From Streptomyces sp. NBC_00654 (GTDB lineage: Bacteria; Actinomycetota; Actinomycetes; Streptomycetales; Streptomycetaceae), in assembly GCF_026341775.1 (NCBI RefSeq), contig NZ_JAPEOB010000001.1, forward strand, positions 4,278,001 to 4,342,000: 64,000 nt of DNA, in the 5' to 3' direction. The notes beneath the pieces are model-generated. The model saw only the letters and a list, made by a program, of their open reading frames with translations, had not been told where the DNA came from and did not search any database. This document shows positions 50,955 to 59,271 of this stretch, in pieces; position 1 is the stretch's first letter; every line of letters begins with the position of its first letter. A program made the position numbers and the translations under genes.

Positions 50955-52823
50955 TCAGGTCGTGACCGTGTCGGCGGCGACGTCTGCACCGAGAGCGCGG
51001 CGTGTACGCAACGGGTGGTAGAGCGTGTGCATGGGGTGATGCCGTCCGCGCAGCGCGTCGAGCACCGCCTCCGCGATGACCGGTGCCTGGGCGAATCCGC
51101 CGGTGTTGTGGCCGCCGGTGACGACGAAGGTGCCGTTGGCGGCCGGAGCCGTACCGAACAGACCCAGGTTGGAGGCCGTCCACGGCCGGACGCAGTACGT
51201 CTGTGTCCCGCGCAGGCCCGCCCTGCCACCGATGCTCTCGTAGGTGCGGGGGAAGAGCCGCCGCACGGTGTCCGCCACCGCGGTGTGCAAGCTTCTCAGC
51301 TTGCGCTCGTCGATGTTGCCGGGGTCCGCGCCGGTCCAGCCGTAGCCGGAGCCGATCATGAGTACCGGTTCACCCGAGGCGTTCCGTCCGACGGTGACAT
51401 TGGCGTCCTCGGTGATGTGGCCCCGCCGGGCGACCTTGAGGGAGTTGGCGAGGGCGGGCTCCAGGTTCGGGATGGTCGCCCAGCAGCCGAGGACGCCGTG
51501 GATCTGGCCCGCGAAAGGGGTGTCCAGCAGAAGGGAACCGCCGTCGACCCCGGGGGAGACCACGTAGTGGTCGCAGGAGAGGACCCCGTCGGCCCCGCTG
51601 ACGCCTGCGACACGGTCACTCGCGTCCCGCAGGAGACGTTCGGCGCGCAGACCGAAGCGCAGGTCGGCTCCGCCGGATGCGAGGGAGTCGAGCAACCGGC
51701 CCATGAAGTCATGCACGTTGACCGTGAAGCCCCGGACGAGAATGCCGCCGGCGAACGCGTCGGGTGCGGCGTCCCGAAGGGCGGGAAACTCTTCGCGGAT
51801 CTGCGGCGAGCCATAGCGGCCGAGGGTTGCTCCGACGGCGTCCTGCCGCAGCGCGGCGGCGTCGAGGTGCTGGGCGTTCTCGTACAGACGGAGGATGTCG
51901 TGGCGCAGCTGGACGTCGTCCAGGAGGTGGGGCCGGGATTTCGGCCAGGACCGCCACAGCTCGCCGCTGCGCCGGTTGAGGCCGAGGATGTCCCGGCTGT
52001 AGCCGTGGGCGAGCCAGGGCGGAACGCTCTTGAAGTCCCGGATCCACCGCTGGTCGGCCTCGGACGCGGCGGTGTCCGGACGGACGTCCCAGCCGAGCCG
52101 CGCGGGCGGACGGTCGAAGACGAGATTGCTCTCCGTGTCGGTGGTGCTCTTGGCGTGGTACTCGTCCATCTCGGTGAGGGTGAACATACGGGCGTTGCCG
52201 CCGCCCCGGGAGGCTCCGTACCTGTGCCAGGGCTTGTTGTCGCGCGGATCCGGGCAGGCATCGACGACGGTGACCTGGAATCCGTTCTCCATCAGATGGT
52301 GGGCGGTCACCAGGTTGGTGACACCGGCACCGACGAGCAGGACCGTCTCCCTTATCCCCTGGTGCCCGGCGACGGGGGCGGGCCGGTGGCCGCGGGACGC
52401 GCGATCGGCCGCGACGAGCTGCTCCTGCAGGAACCGTTCGGCGAGCGCGATCGCCGAGAAGAGCGCGCTCTCTTCGCCGTGGCTCCTGGGGTGGGAGCAC
52501 ACGAGGACGGGGATGCCGAAAGGAAGCTCCCGCCGAGGTTTCGCCGGATGCATGGAGGGCAGCCGAGGAGTCCTACCCGCCCGTTGGGAGGACTCCAGAC
52601 GTACTAAGGCCACACGATCAGCGGGCATCGTGTGGCGCCAATGGCGCAGGGCTTTCACTCCGATCTCACGCTCCGAGACGATCACGCCGGGGCGTGTCCC
52701 GGTGATCGCCGCCGCGAGTGCTCCCTCATCGGCGGTGAGAAGATCCGGCCGGAACTGGATTCCGTTGCTCGATACATTCTGCGCCAACGAGCCCGGCACC
52801 TCAGCTATGACAAGAACGCGCAT
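50955..52823 (-). CDS. DAO-fold FAD oxidase with extra N-terminal domain
   Basis: 622 aa from the ATG at 52823, just after GGAGGGG. Residues ~165-600 are a D-amino-acid-oxidase-type FAD domain: ETVLLVGAGVTNLVTAHHLM for ADP binding, HYVVSPGVDGGSLLL in the middle, and GLRGTQTYCVRPWTASN with FVVTGGHNTGGFAQAPVIAE at the end. Residues 1-150 are unusual: VLVIAEVPGSLAQN, DEGALAAAITGTRPGVIVSE and ESALFSAIALAERFLQEQ resemble the substrate half of D-2-hydroxyacid dehydrogenases, without its NAD domain. Expected chemistry is oxidation of an amine or amino acid to imine. First gene of an operon with the formyltransferase. Confidence 0.82.
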   Translation of the reverse strand: MRVLVIAEVPGSLAQNVSSNGIQFRPDLLTADEGALAAAITGTRPGVIVSEREIGVKALRHWRHTMPADRVALVRLESSQRAGRTPRLPSMHPAKPRRELPFGIPVLVCSHPRSHGEESALFSAIALAERFLQEQLVAADRASRGHRPAPVAGHQGIRETVLLVGAGVTNLVTAHHLMENGFQVTVVDACPDPRDNKPWHRYGASRGGGNARMFTLTEMDEYHAKSTTDTESNLVFDRPPARLGWDVRPDTAASEADQRWIRDFKSVPPWLAHGYSRDILGLNRRSGELWRSWPKSRPHLLDDVQLRHDILRLYENAQHLDAAALRQDAVGATLGRYGSPQIREEFPALRDAAPDAFAGGILVRGFTVNVHDFMGRLLDSLASGGADLRFGLRAERLLRDASDRVAGVSGADGVLSCDHYVVSPGVDGGSLLLDTPFAGQIHGVLGCWATIPNLEPALANSLKVARRGHITEDANVTVGRNASGEPVLMIGSGYGWTGADPGNIDERKLRSLHTAVADTVRRLFPRTYESIGGRAGLRGTQTYCVRPWTASNLGLFGTAPAANGTFVVTGGHNTGGFAQAPVIAEAVLDALRGRHHPMHTLYHPLRTRRALGADVAADTVTT

Positions 52824-53065
52824 TTCCCCTCCACGGTCGGCCTTCGACGTCGTGCTGTCTGGGACTACAGAGAGCGTCCCCTGACCTGGCGAGTCGCAGT
52901 CGGGCTATGCGGGTTTCTTTGAGCACCGATGGTCCTGTGCCCCGGCCGTCGGTGACGATGGCCGGGGCGGGCCGGGCGGCCGTCGTCGCGTCGCCGCCGG
53001 CCGGTGCCCGCGAGGTGCGGTGCTGGTCATCGCGGTGGGGGCGCCGCGCGGCGGGGCCGGCAGGG

Positions 53066-53503
53066 TCAGAGTTCTCTCGTCATGAATATGCGGCTGGATC
53101 CTGCGGGTGCGCAGGCCACTTCACCCAGACGCCGCCACCCGTGCCGCTCGTAGAAGAGAGGGGCCTGGAAGCTGATGGTGTACAGCGCCCCGGTGACGCA
53201 TCCGCGGGCCCGCCCCTCGTCCTCGGCACGGCGCAGCACGGTGCTGCCCAGACCGGTGCCCCGCAGTGCCGGCGGGAGGTACAGCAGGTCGACGAAGAGC
53301 AGGCCGAGAGAGGTCCGCCCGGTCAGGCCGCCGACGACCTGCCCCGTATCGCGCTCGCGGACCAGGACGGCGAGGGGGCGTCGGTCGGCGATGCCCGTGA
53401 CATCGGTATTGAAGCGGTCCAGTGCGTCGGAGACGACCGCCACGTCGTCGGGGCGGGGTGTGTCGGTGAGGTCCAGTTCCAGGGAGCTGTGCGTGCTGTT
53501 CAT
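53066..53503 (-). CDS. GNAT-family N-acetyltransferase
   Basis: 145 aa from the ATG at 53503 (weak ribosome site). The acetyl-CoA loop is LPPALRGTGLGSTVLRRAE (R-x-x-G-x-G pattern), preceded by LLFVDLLYLPP and followed by ALYTISFQAPLFYERHGWRR, all standard GNAT motifs A and B. Substrate unknown. It is divergent from an ArsR-type regulator, and a 13-bp-arm inverted repeat lies between them, so it is probably under that regulator's control. Confidence 0.88.
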   Translation of the reverse strand: MNSTHSSLELDLTDTPRPDDVAVVSDALDRFNTDVTGIADRRPLAVLVRERDTGQVVGGLTGRTSLGLLFVDLLYLPPALRGTGLGSTVLRRAEDEGRARGCVTGALYTISFQAPLFYERHGWRRLGEVACAPAGSSRIFMTREL

Positions 53504-53520
53504 GGGAGTGGAGCGTAGGG

Positions 53521-53554
53521 TCCGTACCGTTCGGCGGGCGTCGAACGGTACGGA
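53521..53554. promoter_or_regulatory. inverted-repeat operator between GNAT and ArsR genes
   Basis: TCCGTACCGTTCG (53521-53533) and CGAACGGTACGGA (53542-53554) are exact inverted copies with an 8-bp spacer. The site lies 18 bp from the GNAT start and 7 bp from the ArsR start, so a bound dimer would cover both promoters or ribosome sites. Confidence 0.65.
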
Positions 53555-53561
53555 GGAGACC

Positions 53562-54317
53562 ATGGCGGGTGCTGGAGCCGACCGGGGCGAGCCGGATGTC
53601 GGCGTCGGCCTCGCCGCCGTGGCCGGACTGCTGTCGGACGGCACCCGTGCCGGCATGTGCGTGGCCCTCCTGGACGGCCGGGCGTGGACCGCGCGGGAGC
53701 TGGCCAGGCATGCGGGCATCGCCCCCTCCACGGCCACCGAGCACCTGAACCTGCTGGTGGACGGCGGCCTGGTGGCCGATGAGCGCAGTGGCCGGCACCG
53801 CTATCTGCGTCTGGCGGGACCGCACGTGACGGCACTGCTCGACAGCCTGGCAGAGATCGCCCCGTACAGCCCTCCGAGTCCCCGCTCACTCGGCGCGACG
53901 GGACGCGCGCGGGCCCTGGCCCGAGCCAGGCTGTGCTACGACCACCTCGCGGGAACCCTCGGCACGGCCGTCACCGACGGGCTCCTCGGCGGCGGCCTGA
54001 TCACCTGGGAACCGCAGCCGGCACTCTCCGCGGCAGGAGCGTCCCGGTTCGACGAGCTCGGCATCACCTGGTCCACCACGTCCCGGCGCCCCCCGGTCCG
54101 GGCCTGCCTCGACTGGACCGAACGCCGCCCGCACCTGGGCGGAGCCGTGGGAGCCGCGCTCTGCTCGCACGCGCTGGCGGCAGGCTGGGTCATCAGGATC
54201 GGCACCGGCCGGGCCCTCGCCGTCACGGAGGCCGGGCGCCGGGTCTTCGTCGAGCAGTTCCATGTCCCGGCGGACCGGCTTCCGTCCGGCGAGAACGGGC
54301 CCCTGCCCCGGCAGTGA
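53562..54317 (+). CDS. ArsR-family winged-helix regulator, extended
   Basis: 251 aa from the ATG at 53562, about five bases after GGAGGAG. The HTH is at ~30-75 (RELARHAGIAPSTATEHLNLLVDGGL), with the wing RSGRHRYLRLAG. Classical ArsR proteins are ~100-120 aa; here a further ~140 residues follow (CLDWTERRPHLGGAVGAALC), a fusion seen in actinomycete ArsR-like regulators that respond to organic ligands. The metal-binding ELCVCDL box is absent. It probably represses itself and the divergent acetyltransferase through the inverted repeat at 53521-53554. Confidence 0.88.
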   Translation: MAGAGADRGEPDVGVGLAAVAGLLSDGTRAGMCVALLDGRAWTARELARHAGIAPSTATEHLNLLVDGGLVADERSGRHRYLRLAGPHVTALLDSLAEIAPYSPPSPRSLGATGRARALARARLCYDHLAGTLGTAVTDGLLGGGLITWEPQPALSAAGASRFDELGITWSTTSRRPPVRACLDWTERRPHLGGAVGAALCSHALAAGWVIRIGTGRALAVTEAGRRVFVEQFHVPADRLPSGENGPLPRQ

Positions 54318-54384
54318 CAGGGCCGCCCGGCCGCTCCTCCTCCGTCGCACGCCCCCTCATCGGACGAGTGCGGTTCGAATACTG

Positions 54385-54400
54385 GGTAGACTGACCTACC
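54385..54400. promoter_or_regulatory. candidate TetR operator
   Basis: GGTAG (54385-54389) and CTACC (54396-54400) form an inverted repeat around six bases, overlapping a TAGACT -10-like box, 22 bp upstream of the TetR start. The position suits autorepression. Confidence 0.4.
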
Positions 54401-54421
54401 TAATATCCGAAGGGGAGTGCG

Positions 54422-55030
54422 ATGAGCGAAACCGGCACCGCGGCGACGCCACCGAAGAGGCGGCGGGGAGCCGCACGCGAGCGGCTGCTGGCCGCCGCGT
54501 CGCGCCGCTTCTACGCGGACGGGGTGGCCGCCACGGGCATCGACACGATCACCGCCGAGGCGGGCGTGGCGAAGATGAGTCTGTACAACAACTTCTCCTC
54601 CAAGGCGGACCTGGTGATGGCCTACCTCGATGCCCGGCACGAGGAGTGGCTGGCCCTCTACCGGCAGCGGCTGGAAGGCGCCCGGGGCGGGCGTGACGGG
54701 GTGCTGGCCGTCTTCGACGCGTACGCGGATCACGCGGCCCACGCCTACGAGCACGGATTCCGGGGGTGCGGACTGCTGAACGCGGCCGCCGAACTGCCCG
54801 CGGGGGACAGGGGCCGGAGTGTGGTGCGCCGGCACAAGGAGGAGGTCGAGTCCCTGCTCGCCGGGCACCTCGACGAGCTGCTGCCCGAGCGGCCCGAGGA
54901 CGCGCGCGCGATGGCGGAACATCTGGCGTACCTGCTGGAGGGCGCGACGGCACGCGCCGGGCTGGACGGTGCGGGCACGCGTCTGGAGCGTGCCCGGACG
55001 ATGGCGGCGGACCTGGTGGACCGGCTGTGA
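54422..55030 (+). CDS. TetR-family repressor
   Basis: 202 aa from the ATG at 54422, six bases after AAGGGGAG. The HTH at ~20-65 (GVAATGIDTITAEAGVAKMS then LYNNFSSKADLV) is typical of the clade that controls efflux genes. The C-terminal ligand domain contains a GFRGCGLLNAAAELP segment found in TetR_C_33-like repressors. The stop overlaps the start of the EamA gene as GTGA, so the repressor and its likely target exporter are one operon. Inducer unknown. Confidence 0.92.
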   Translation: MSETGTAATPPKRRRGAARERLLAAASRRFYADGVAATGIDTITAEAGVAKMSLYNNFSSKADLVMAYLDARHEEWLALYRQRLEGARGGRDGVLAVFDAYADHAAHAYEHGFRGCGLLNAAAELPAGDRGRSVVRRHKEEVESLLAGHLDELLPERPEDARAMAEHLAYLLEGATARAGLDGAGTRLERARTMAADLVDRL

Positions 55031-56088
55031 CGCGCCGCGCCGGACGTCCGGCCGGTTCGGTGGGCGCCGGGTCCCTGTGCGTGCTCGTGGCGTCGGTGCT
55101 GTGGGGGACGACGGGCAGCGCCGCGACCTTCGCCCCGGCGGTGGGCCCCCTCGCGATCGGGGCGGTGGCCATGGGGCTGGGCGGGCTGCTCCAGACACTG
55201 GTGGCAGGCCGCCGTATCGCGGCCGAGGCGCCCCGGCTGCGCGAGGAGCGGAGTGCGGTGCTGCTCGGCGGGATCGGGGTGGCGATCTACCCCCTGGCGT
55301 TCTACAGCTCGATGCGTCTGGCCGGGGTCGCCGTCGGGACGGTGGTGTCGATCGGCTCGGCCCCGCTCGCCTCGGCCCTGATCGAACGGGTCGTGGACAG
55401 GCGCCGTCTGACGCGCCGCTGGATGCTCGGCGCCGGCCTGGGCCTGTCCGGGACGGTGCTGCTGTGCCTGGGCGAAGCGGCTCGGGCCCACTCCGCCCCG
55501 GGGAGAGGTTCCGCGCGGGAGACCCTGCTCGGCGTGGGTCTGGGCCTGCTGGCCGCGTTCAGCTACGCCCTGTACGCCTGGGCCGCACACCGGCTGATCA
55601 GCCGGGGTGTCTCCTCCGGTGCGGCGATGGGCAGCGTCTTCGGGCTGGGCGCCGTGCTGCTGGTGCCCGTGCTGCTGGCCACCGGCGCCCCGCTTCTCGA
55701 CTCCTGGCCGAACGCCGCCGTGGGCCTCTACATGGCCCTGGTGCCCATGTTCATCGGCTACGTACTGTTCGGCTGGGGCCTGAGACACATCACCGCGAGC
55801 ACCGCGACCACGCTCACCCTGCTGGAACCCGCGATCGCCGCCGTACTGGCCGTGCTCGTCGTGGGCGAACGCCTGCCCCCGCTGGGCTGGGTGGGTATTG
55901 CCCTGGTCGTCGCCTGCCTCGCCGTGCTGACCATGCCGTCGAGACCGGCTCCGCGGACACCGGCGGACGGCCCCGGCCCCGATGCCGGGGCCGGGGCCGA
56001 AACCCGGATGCTGGGAACGGCCCGGCACCCGGCCCGGAGCGGCTCGCGACGCCGCAGCGGCACACCGGGCACGACCGAAGCGCGCTGA
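55027..56088 (+). CDS. EamA-family DMT exporter
   Basis: 353 aa from the GTG at 55027, overlapping the TetR stop. Ten helices in two EamA repeats: LCVLVASVLWGTTGSAATFA begins the first and LLGVGLGLLAAFSYALYAWA the second; TLTLLEPAIAAVLAVLVVGE is the conserved end of the second repeat. The last ~50 residues are a Pro/Arg-rich cytosolic tail. The family exports amino acids, nucleosides or small drugs. It is coupled to a TetR repressor, so substrate-induced export is likely. Confidence 0.92.
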   Translation: MTRRAGRPAGSVGAGSLCVLVASVLWGTTGSAATFAPAVGPLAIGAVAMGLGGLLQTLVAGRRIAAEAPRLREERSAVLLGGIGVAIYPLAFYSSMRLAGVAVGTVVSIGSAPLASALIERVVDRRRLTRRWMLGAGLGLSGTVLLCLGEAARAHSAPGRGSARETLLGVGLGLLAAFSYALYAWAAHRLISRGVSSGAAMGSVFGLGAVLLVPVLLATGAPLLDSWPNAAVGLYMALVPMFIGYVLFGWGLRHITASTATTLTLLEPAIAAVLAVLVVGERLPPLGWVGIALVVACLAVLTMPSRPAPRTPADGPGPDAGAGAETRMLGTARHPARSGSRRRSGTPGTTEAR

Positions 56089-56143
56089 CGGGACAGGGCG
56101 GGGTGCGACGGGAGGGGCGGGACGGGGTAGGACAGGGCAGCCG

Positions 56144-57802
56144 TCAGGGGGTCCGCAGACCCACGCGGTCGATCGCACAAGTCCCGGGATTCCTGGTGCT
56201 CTTCGGGTTCTGGCCCACATGGGTCAGCTGGATCCGGTTGACTCCCGCCCGCAGGGGGACCCGGTCGAACTCCGGCTCGGCGTAGGTCATGACCGGGCTG
56301 TACAGATCCAGCGGTGAGCCGACCGCCGTGCCGTTGACCGACAGCCGGTAGATGCCCCGTGAGTCATGGCGCTTCACCCGGAGCCTCAGCGTCCGGGTAC
56401 CGGGCTGCGGAGGCCGGAAGTCGCACATCAGCGCGTCGCCGGGCGCGGCGGGCGTGAACAGCACCCCGTGACCGGCGCCGCACTGGGGATCGGCGAAGGT
56501 CTCGGCGCGGCCGCCCGAGGCGGTGACCACCAGGTCCTCCGCCTCCGCCTGCCATTCCAGGGGGCGCGGCGCCCAGTCGCCGCGCGAGTCGCACAGCACC
56601 ACACGGGTGCGGTCGGTAACGGCCTCCGTGTCGGTGTAGGCGACCATCCGGCCATCGGGTGAGAAGGCCGGATGGGGATGGCCGGGATGGGCGGAGCCCC
56701 AGCCGACCTGGCCGAGGGTGCGCGGAGGGTGTACGCCTGTCAGATCCACCAGGGCCACCGCACCGACCTGGCCGAACGCCGAGCCGTTGCGGCCATTGGT
56801 GTCGGTCACGGCCCAGCGGCCGTCCGCGGTGAGACCGCAGTGGTTGTACGCGCCGTTCGACCCCGAGGGGCCCGGTGCCAGCAGCCGGTCCGGCCGATCG
56901 TCCGGGTGGACCATCCACAGCCCCGACGCCTTGCCGCCGATGGCCACGGCGAGGCAGCCGGTGGCGGCGCGGGAATTCCACACGGGGTGGGTCCCGACCG
57001 GGACGCCCGCCGCTGCTTGGTCCCAGATCATCCTGCCTCTCGGTGCGTGGACCGGATGCACGGCCCAGGCGAGGATGTTGCCGCCGAGCGCGTAGCCGAT
57101 CCATTCGGGATCGTGGGCGCTGTACTGGAAGTGGGTGGCCATCACGTCCCCCGAGAACACCTCCCTGACATTCCCGCCCGTGAGCTCGATCTCCACGGCC
57201 GTGGTCGGTCCGGTGGTGATGGGTGCCGGGTAGTGGCTGCACAGCACCCTGTCGCCCGCCGGATGCAGATTCACGACCACGCTGAGCGCGCGGCCCGGCG
57301 GTGGTGAATAGAGCTTGACGGGGGAGGGGTTGGCCAGGTCGATCAGCCAGATCGCGTTCTCGGCGCAGGTGACGAGGCGTCCGGAATGGATGTTCCACCA
57401 GACGAACGGGTTCCGGTCGCTCGCCGGGGTCGCGAACCGCGCCAGGAACCGTTGCTCACCGGTCCGCAGATGCACCTCCCACAGACTCGTTCCTCCGGTC
57501 TCACGCTGTCCGAGCACGATGCGGTCGGCGTCGACGAAGCCGTTGTGGGTGGGGTAGGTGAAATAGCGTCGCTGGTCGAAGGTGCTGAGGTGGCGCAGGG
57601 CGAACGGCTCCCCGGCCGCGGCGCCGGCGGCGGTCGCGGATCCCGTACCGGCAGCGGCACGTACCGATCCCGTACCGGCGGCGGCGTGCGCGGATCCCGG
57701 TCCCGCGGCCGCGCTCACCGATCCCGTTCCCGCGGAAACTCCCGCGGCCAGCACAGTCAGCCCGGCCAGACGGCCGAATCCTCTTCGGGTGATCTCACTC
57801 AT
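56144..57802 (-). CDS. Tat-exported beta-propeller protein of the LacI locus
   Basis: 552 aa from the ATG at 57802, about six bases after GAGGA. The N-terminus TRRGFGRLAGLTVLAAG has a twin-arginine signal. Residues ~25-60 are four 9-residue Ala/Gly-rich repeats. The rest reads as TolB/PD40-like or oligogalacturonide-lyase-like propeller blades (HNGFVDADRIVLGQRETGG, AFSPDGRMVAYTDTEAVTD), with a C-terminal beta-sandwich (TLRLRVKRHDSRGIYRLSVN). A possible polysaccharide lyase or carbohydrate-binding enzyme outside the cell; no catalytic set is certain. The palindrome at 57864-57877 lies 62 bp upstream, tying it to the divergent LacI regulator. Confidence 0.8.
   Translation of the reverse strand: MSEITRRGFGRLAGLTVLAAGVSAGTGSVSAAAGPGSAHAAAGTGSVRAAAGTGSATAAGAAAGEPFALRHLSTFDQRRYFTYPTHNGFVDADRIVLGQRETGGTSLWEVHLRTGEQRFLARFATPASDRNPFVWWNIHSGRLVTCAENAIWLIDLANPSPVKLYSPPPGRALSVVVNLHPAGDRVLCSHYPAPITTGPTTAVEIELTGGNVREVFSGDVMATHFQYSAHDPEWIGYALGGNILAWAVHPVHAPRGRMIWDQAAAGVPVGTHPVWNSRAATGCLAVAIGGKASGLWMVHPDDRPDRLLAPGPSGSNGAYNHCGLTADGRWAVTDTNGRNGSAFGQVGAVALVDLTGVHPPRTLGQVGWGSAHPGHPHPAFSPDGRMVAYTDTEAVTDRTRVVLCDSRGDWAPRPLEWQAEAEDLVVTASGGRAETFADPQCGAGHGVLFTPAAPGDALMCDFRPPQPGTRTLRLRVKRHDSRGIYRLSVNGTAVGSPLDLYSPVMTYAEPEFDRVPLRAGVNRIQLTHVGQNPKSTRNPGTCAIDRVGLRTP
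57639..57735. repeat. 27-bp tandem repeat inside the Tat-protein gene
   Basis: Units begin with GATCCCG at 57639, 57666, 57693 and 57720. On the coding (minus) strand they give four 9-residue units of the type GTGSVRAAA between the signal peptide and the mature domain. Sequence differs slightly between units, the last being partial. Confidence 0.75.
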
Positions 57803-57863
57803 GGCGTCCTCACGGTGGGTGGGGCGCTCAGCTTCGAACCCGCCGAAGGGGGACGTCAAGGTG

Positions 57864-57877
57864 CTAATACGTATTAG
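57864..57877. promoter_or_regulatory. LacI-type operator, site 1
   Basis: CTAATACGTATTAG is a perfect 14-bp palindrome with a central CG, the usual form of LacI/GalR operators. It lies 62 bp upstream of the Tat-protein start. A near-identical copy lies at 58045-58058. Confidence 0.7.
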
Positions 57878-57996
57878 TTCAGCCCGCCGGCCGATCCGTG
57901 GCCGCGTGCCCGCCGGCCCGGCGAACGCCCACGCCGTGCGCCCGTCGTCACGGGCGTTGCTGTCGGACAACTTCCGGAAAATATGCGTCCGACCTC

Positions 57997-58026
57997 TTGA
58001 CGGGCTGCTCGGGGCGCGCTCAAAGT
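57997..58026 (+). promoter_or_regulatory. candidate promoter of the lacI-type gene
   Basis: TTGACG (57997-58002), an 18-bp spacer and CAAAGT (58021-58026), a weak -10. It would place operator site 2 just downstream of the transcription start. Confidence 0.35.
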
Positions 58027-58044
58027 ACTCGTCAACGCCCAGTA

Positions 58045-58058
58045 CTAATACGCATTAA
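58045..58058. promoter_or_regulatory. LacI-type operator, site 2
   Basis: CTAATACGCATTAA matches site 1 at 12 of 14 positions and keeps a 12-bp palindromic core (TAATACGCATTA) with one mismatch. It ends 19 bp before the regulator's ATG, suiting autorepression. Confidence 0.65.
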
Positions 58059-58077
58059 CGAAGGATCGGAAGCGGAG

Positions 58078-59151
58078 ATGGCGCAGCGGGAAGCTCAGGA
58101 TCGGCGTGGCCGGACATCCCGTCCGAGGCAGGCCGAGGTCGCTCGCCTGGCGGGGGTGTCGCAGGCCACCGTCTCGCTGGTCCTCGGGGGCAACAAGCAG
58201 GGCATCTCCATATCCGAGGAGACCCGGCACAAGGTCCTCGCCGCAGCCGACAGCCTCGGGTACGTCCCCGACCCGGTCGCCCGCCGGCTCGCGGCCGCTC
58301 GCAACAACCTGCTCGGCGTGTTCTCCTTCACCGCCGCCTTCCCGACCGATGTGCAGCACTCCTACTACCCCTTCCTCGTCGGCGTCGAGCAGGAGGCCGC
58401 CTCCCGCGGCTACGATCTCGTCCTCTTCACGGGATCGAGCGGCGCCGGTGCCACCCGGCCGGAGGCGCTGAGCCGGGTCAGGCTCGCCGACGGCTGTCTC
58501 TTCCTCGGCCGGCACGCACCCACCGCCGAACTGCGCCGCCTGGTGGAGGACGGCTTCCCGGTGGTCCACATCGGCCGCCGCGACGAACTGGAGGGGCTCG
58601 CCTGTGTCGGTGCCGACTATGTGAGCGCGAGCGCCGAAGTCGTGGCCCGGCTCGCCGCGGCGGGGCACGAACGGATCGTGCTCGTTCGCGAGGACGACGA
58701 CGCCCACGCCTCGACCGACCGTGAACACGGCTTCCTCAAGGGGCTGGAGGAAGCCGGTCTGCCGGCCGGACCGGCCGCCGTCCTCCGGTGCGCCGACCCG
58801 GAGGCGGAGCTGACGGCGACATGGCTGCGCGCGCGTCTCGCCGAGGGCGTCACCGCGTTCGTCGCCGAGGAGACCGACACGGGCGCCGCCTGGCGGGCGC
58901 TGCGCGGAGCCGTCCATGACGCGGGCCTGTCCTGCCCCCACGACCTCTCGCTGGCCCTGCTCGGCAGCCCGCCCGCCGACCTGGCCCATGAGCCCGAGCC
59001 GGCCGGATTCGACATCCCCCGAGCGCAGTTGGGCGCCGCCGCCATTCGGCTGCTGGCCGCCCTGGTGGCCGGTGATCAGGCGGCGGAACCCCTCGTGGCC
59101 TGCCCCTTCCGCCCCGGCGCGACGGTCGGGCCGCCGCCGGTACGGGCCTGA
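58078..59151 (+). CDS. LacI-family transcriptional regulator
   Basis: 357 aa from the ATG at 58078, behind GGAAGCGGAG. After a basic 15-residue start, the HTH and hinge occupy ~16-65: AEVARLAGVSQATVSLVLGG and YVPDPVARRLAAARNNLLGV. The remaining ~290 residues are the sugar-binding-protein-like effector domain (YYPFLVGVEQEAASRGYDLV). It keeps the hinge-helix PxxxARxL pattern that binds the central CG of LacI operators, in line with the two palindromes upstream. Downstream genes read in the same direction, so it probably controls itself, the catabolic operon and the divergent Tat-exported protein. Ligand unknown. Confidence 0.93.
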   Translation: MAQREAQDRRGRTSRPRQAEVARLAGVSQATVSLVLGGNKQGISISEETRHKVLAAADSLGYVPDPVARRLAAARNNLLGVFSFTAAFPTDVQHSYYPFLVGVEQEAASRGYDLVLFTGSSGAGATRPEALSRVRLADGCLFLGRHAPTAELRRLVEDGFPVVHIGRRDELEGLACVGADYVSASAEVVARLAAAGHERIVLVREDDDAHASTDREHGFLKGLEEAGLPAGPAAVLRCADPEAELTATWLRARLAEGVTAFVAEETDTGAAWRALRGAVHDAGLSCPHDLSLALLGSPPADLAHEPEPAGFDIPRAQLGAAAIRLLAALVAGDQAAEPLVACPFRPGATVGPPPVRA

Positions 59152-59178
59152 CGTCACCCCTGCCCGGACCCCCGGGCG

Positions 59179-59245
59179 GTGGATCCCGCAGCGGATCCAC
59201 GATCCGAACCCCCGATCACGTGCGGCATCCCCTTTCGTGCCGCAC
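59179..59245 (+). other. two hairpins between the regulator and catabolic genes
   Basis: GTGGATCC (59179-59186) pairs with GGATCCAC (59193-59200), and GTGCGGCA (59220-59227) with TGCCGCAC (59238-59245). They may terminate part of the lacI transcripts, or protect the 5' end of the downstream mRNA. No separate promoter or operator copy is visible here. Confidence 0.4.
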
Positions 59246-59271
59246 GAGTTCCACGCACCACAAGGAGTGAA

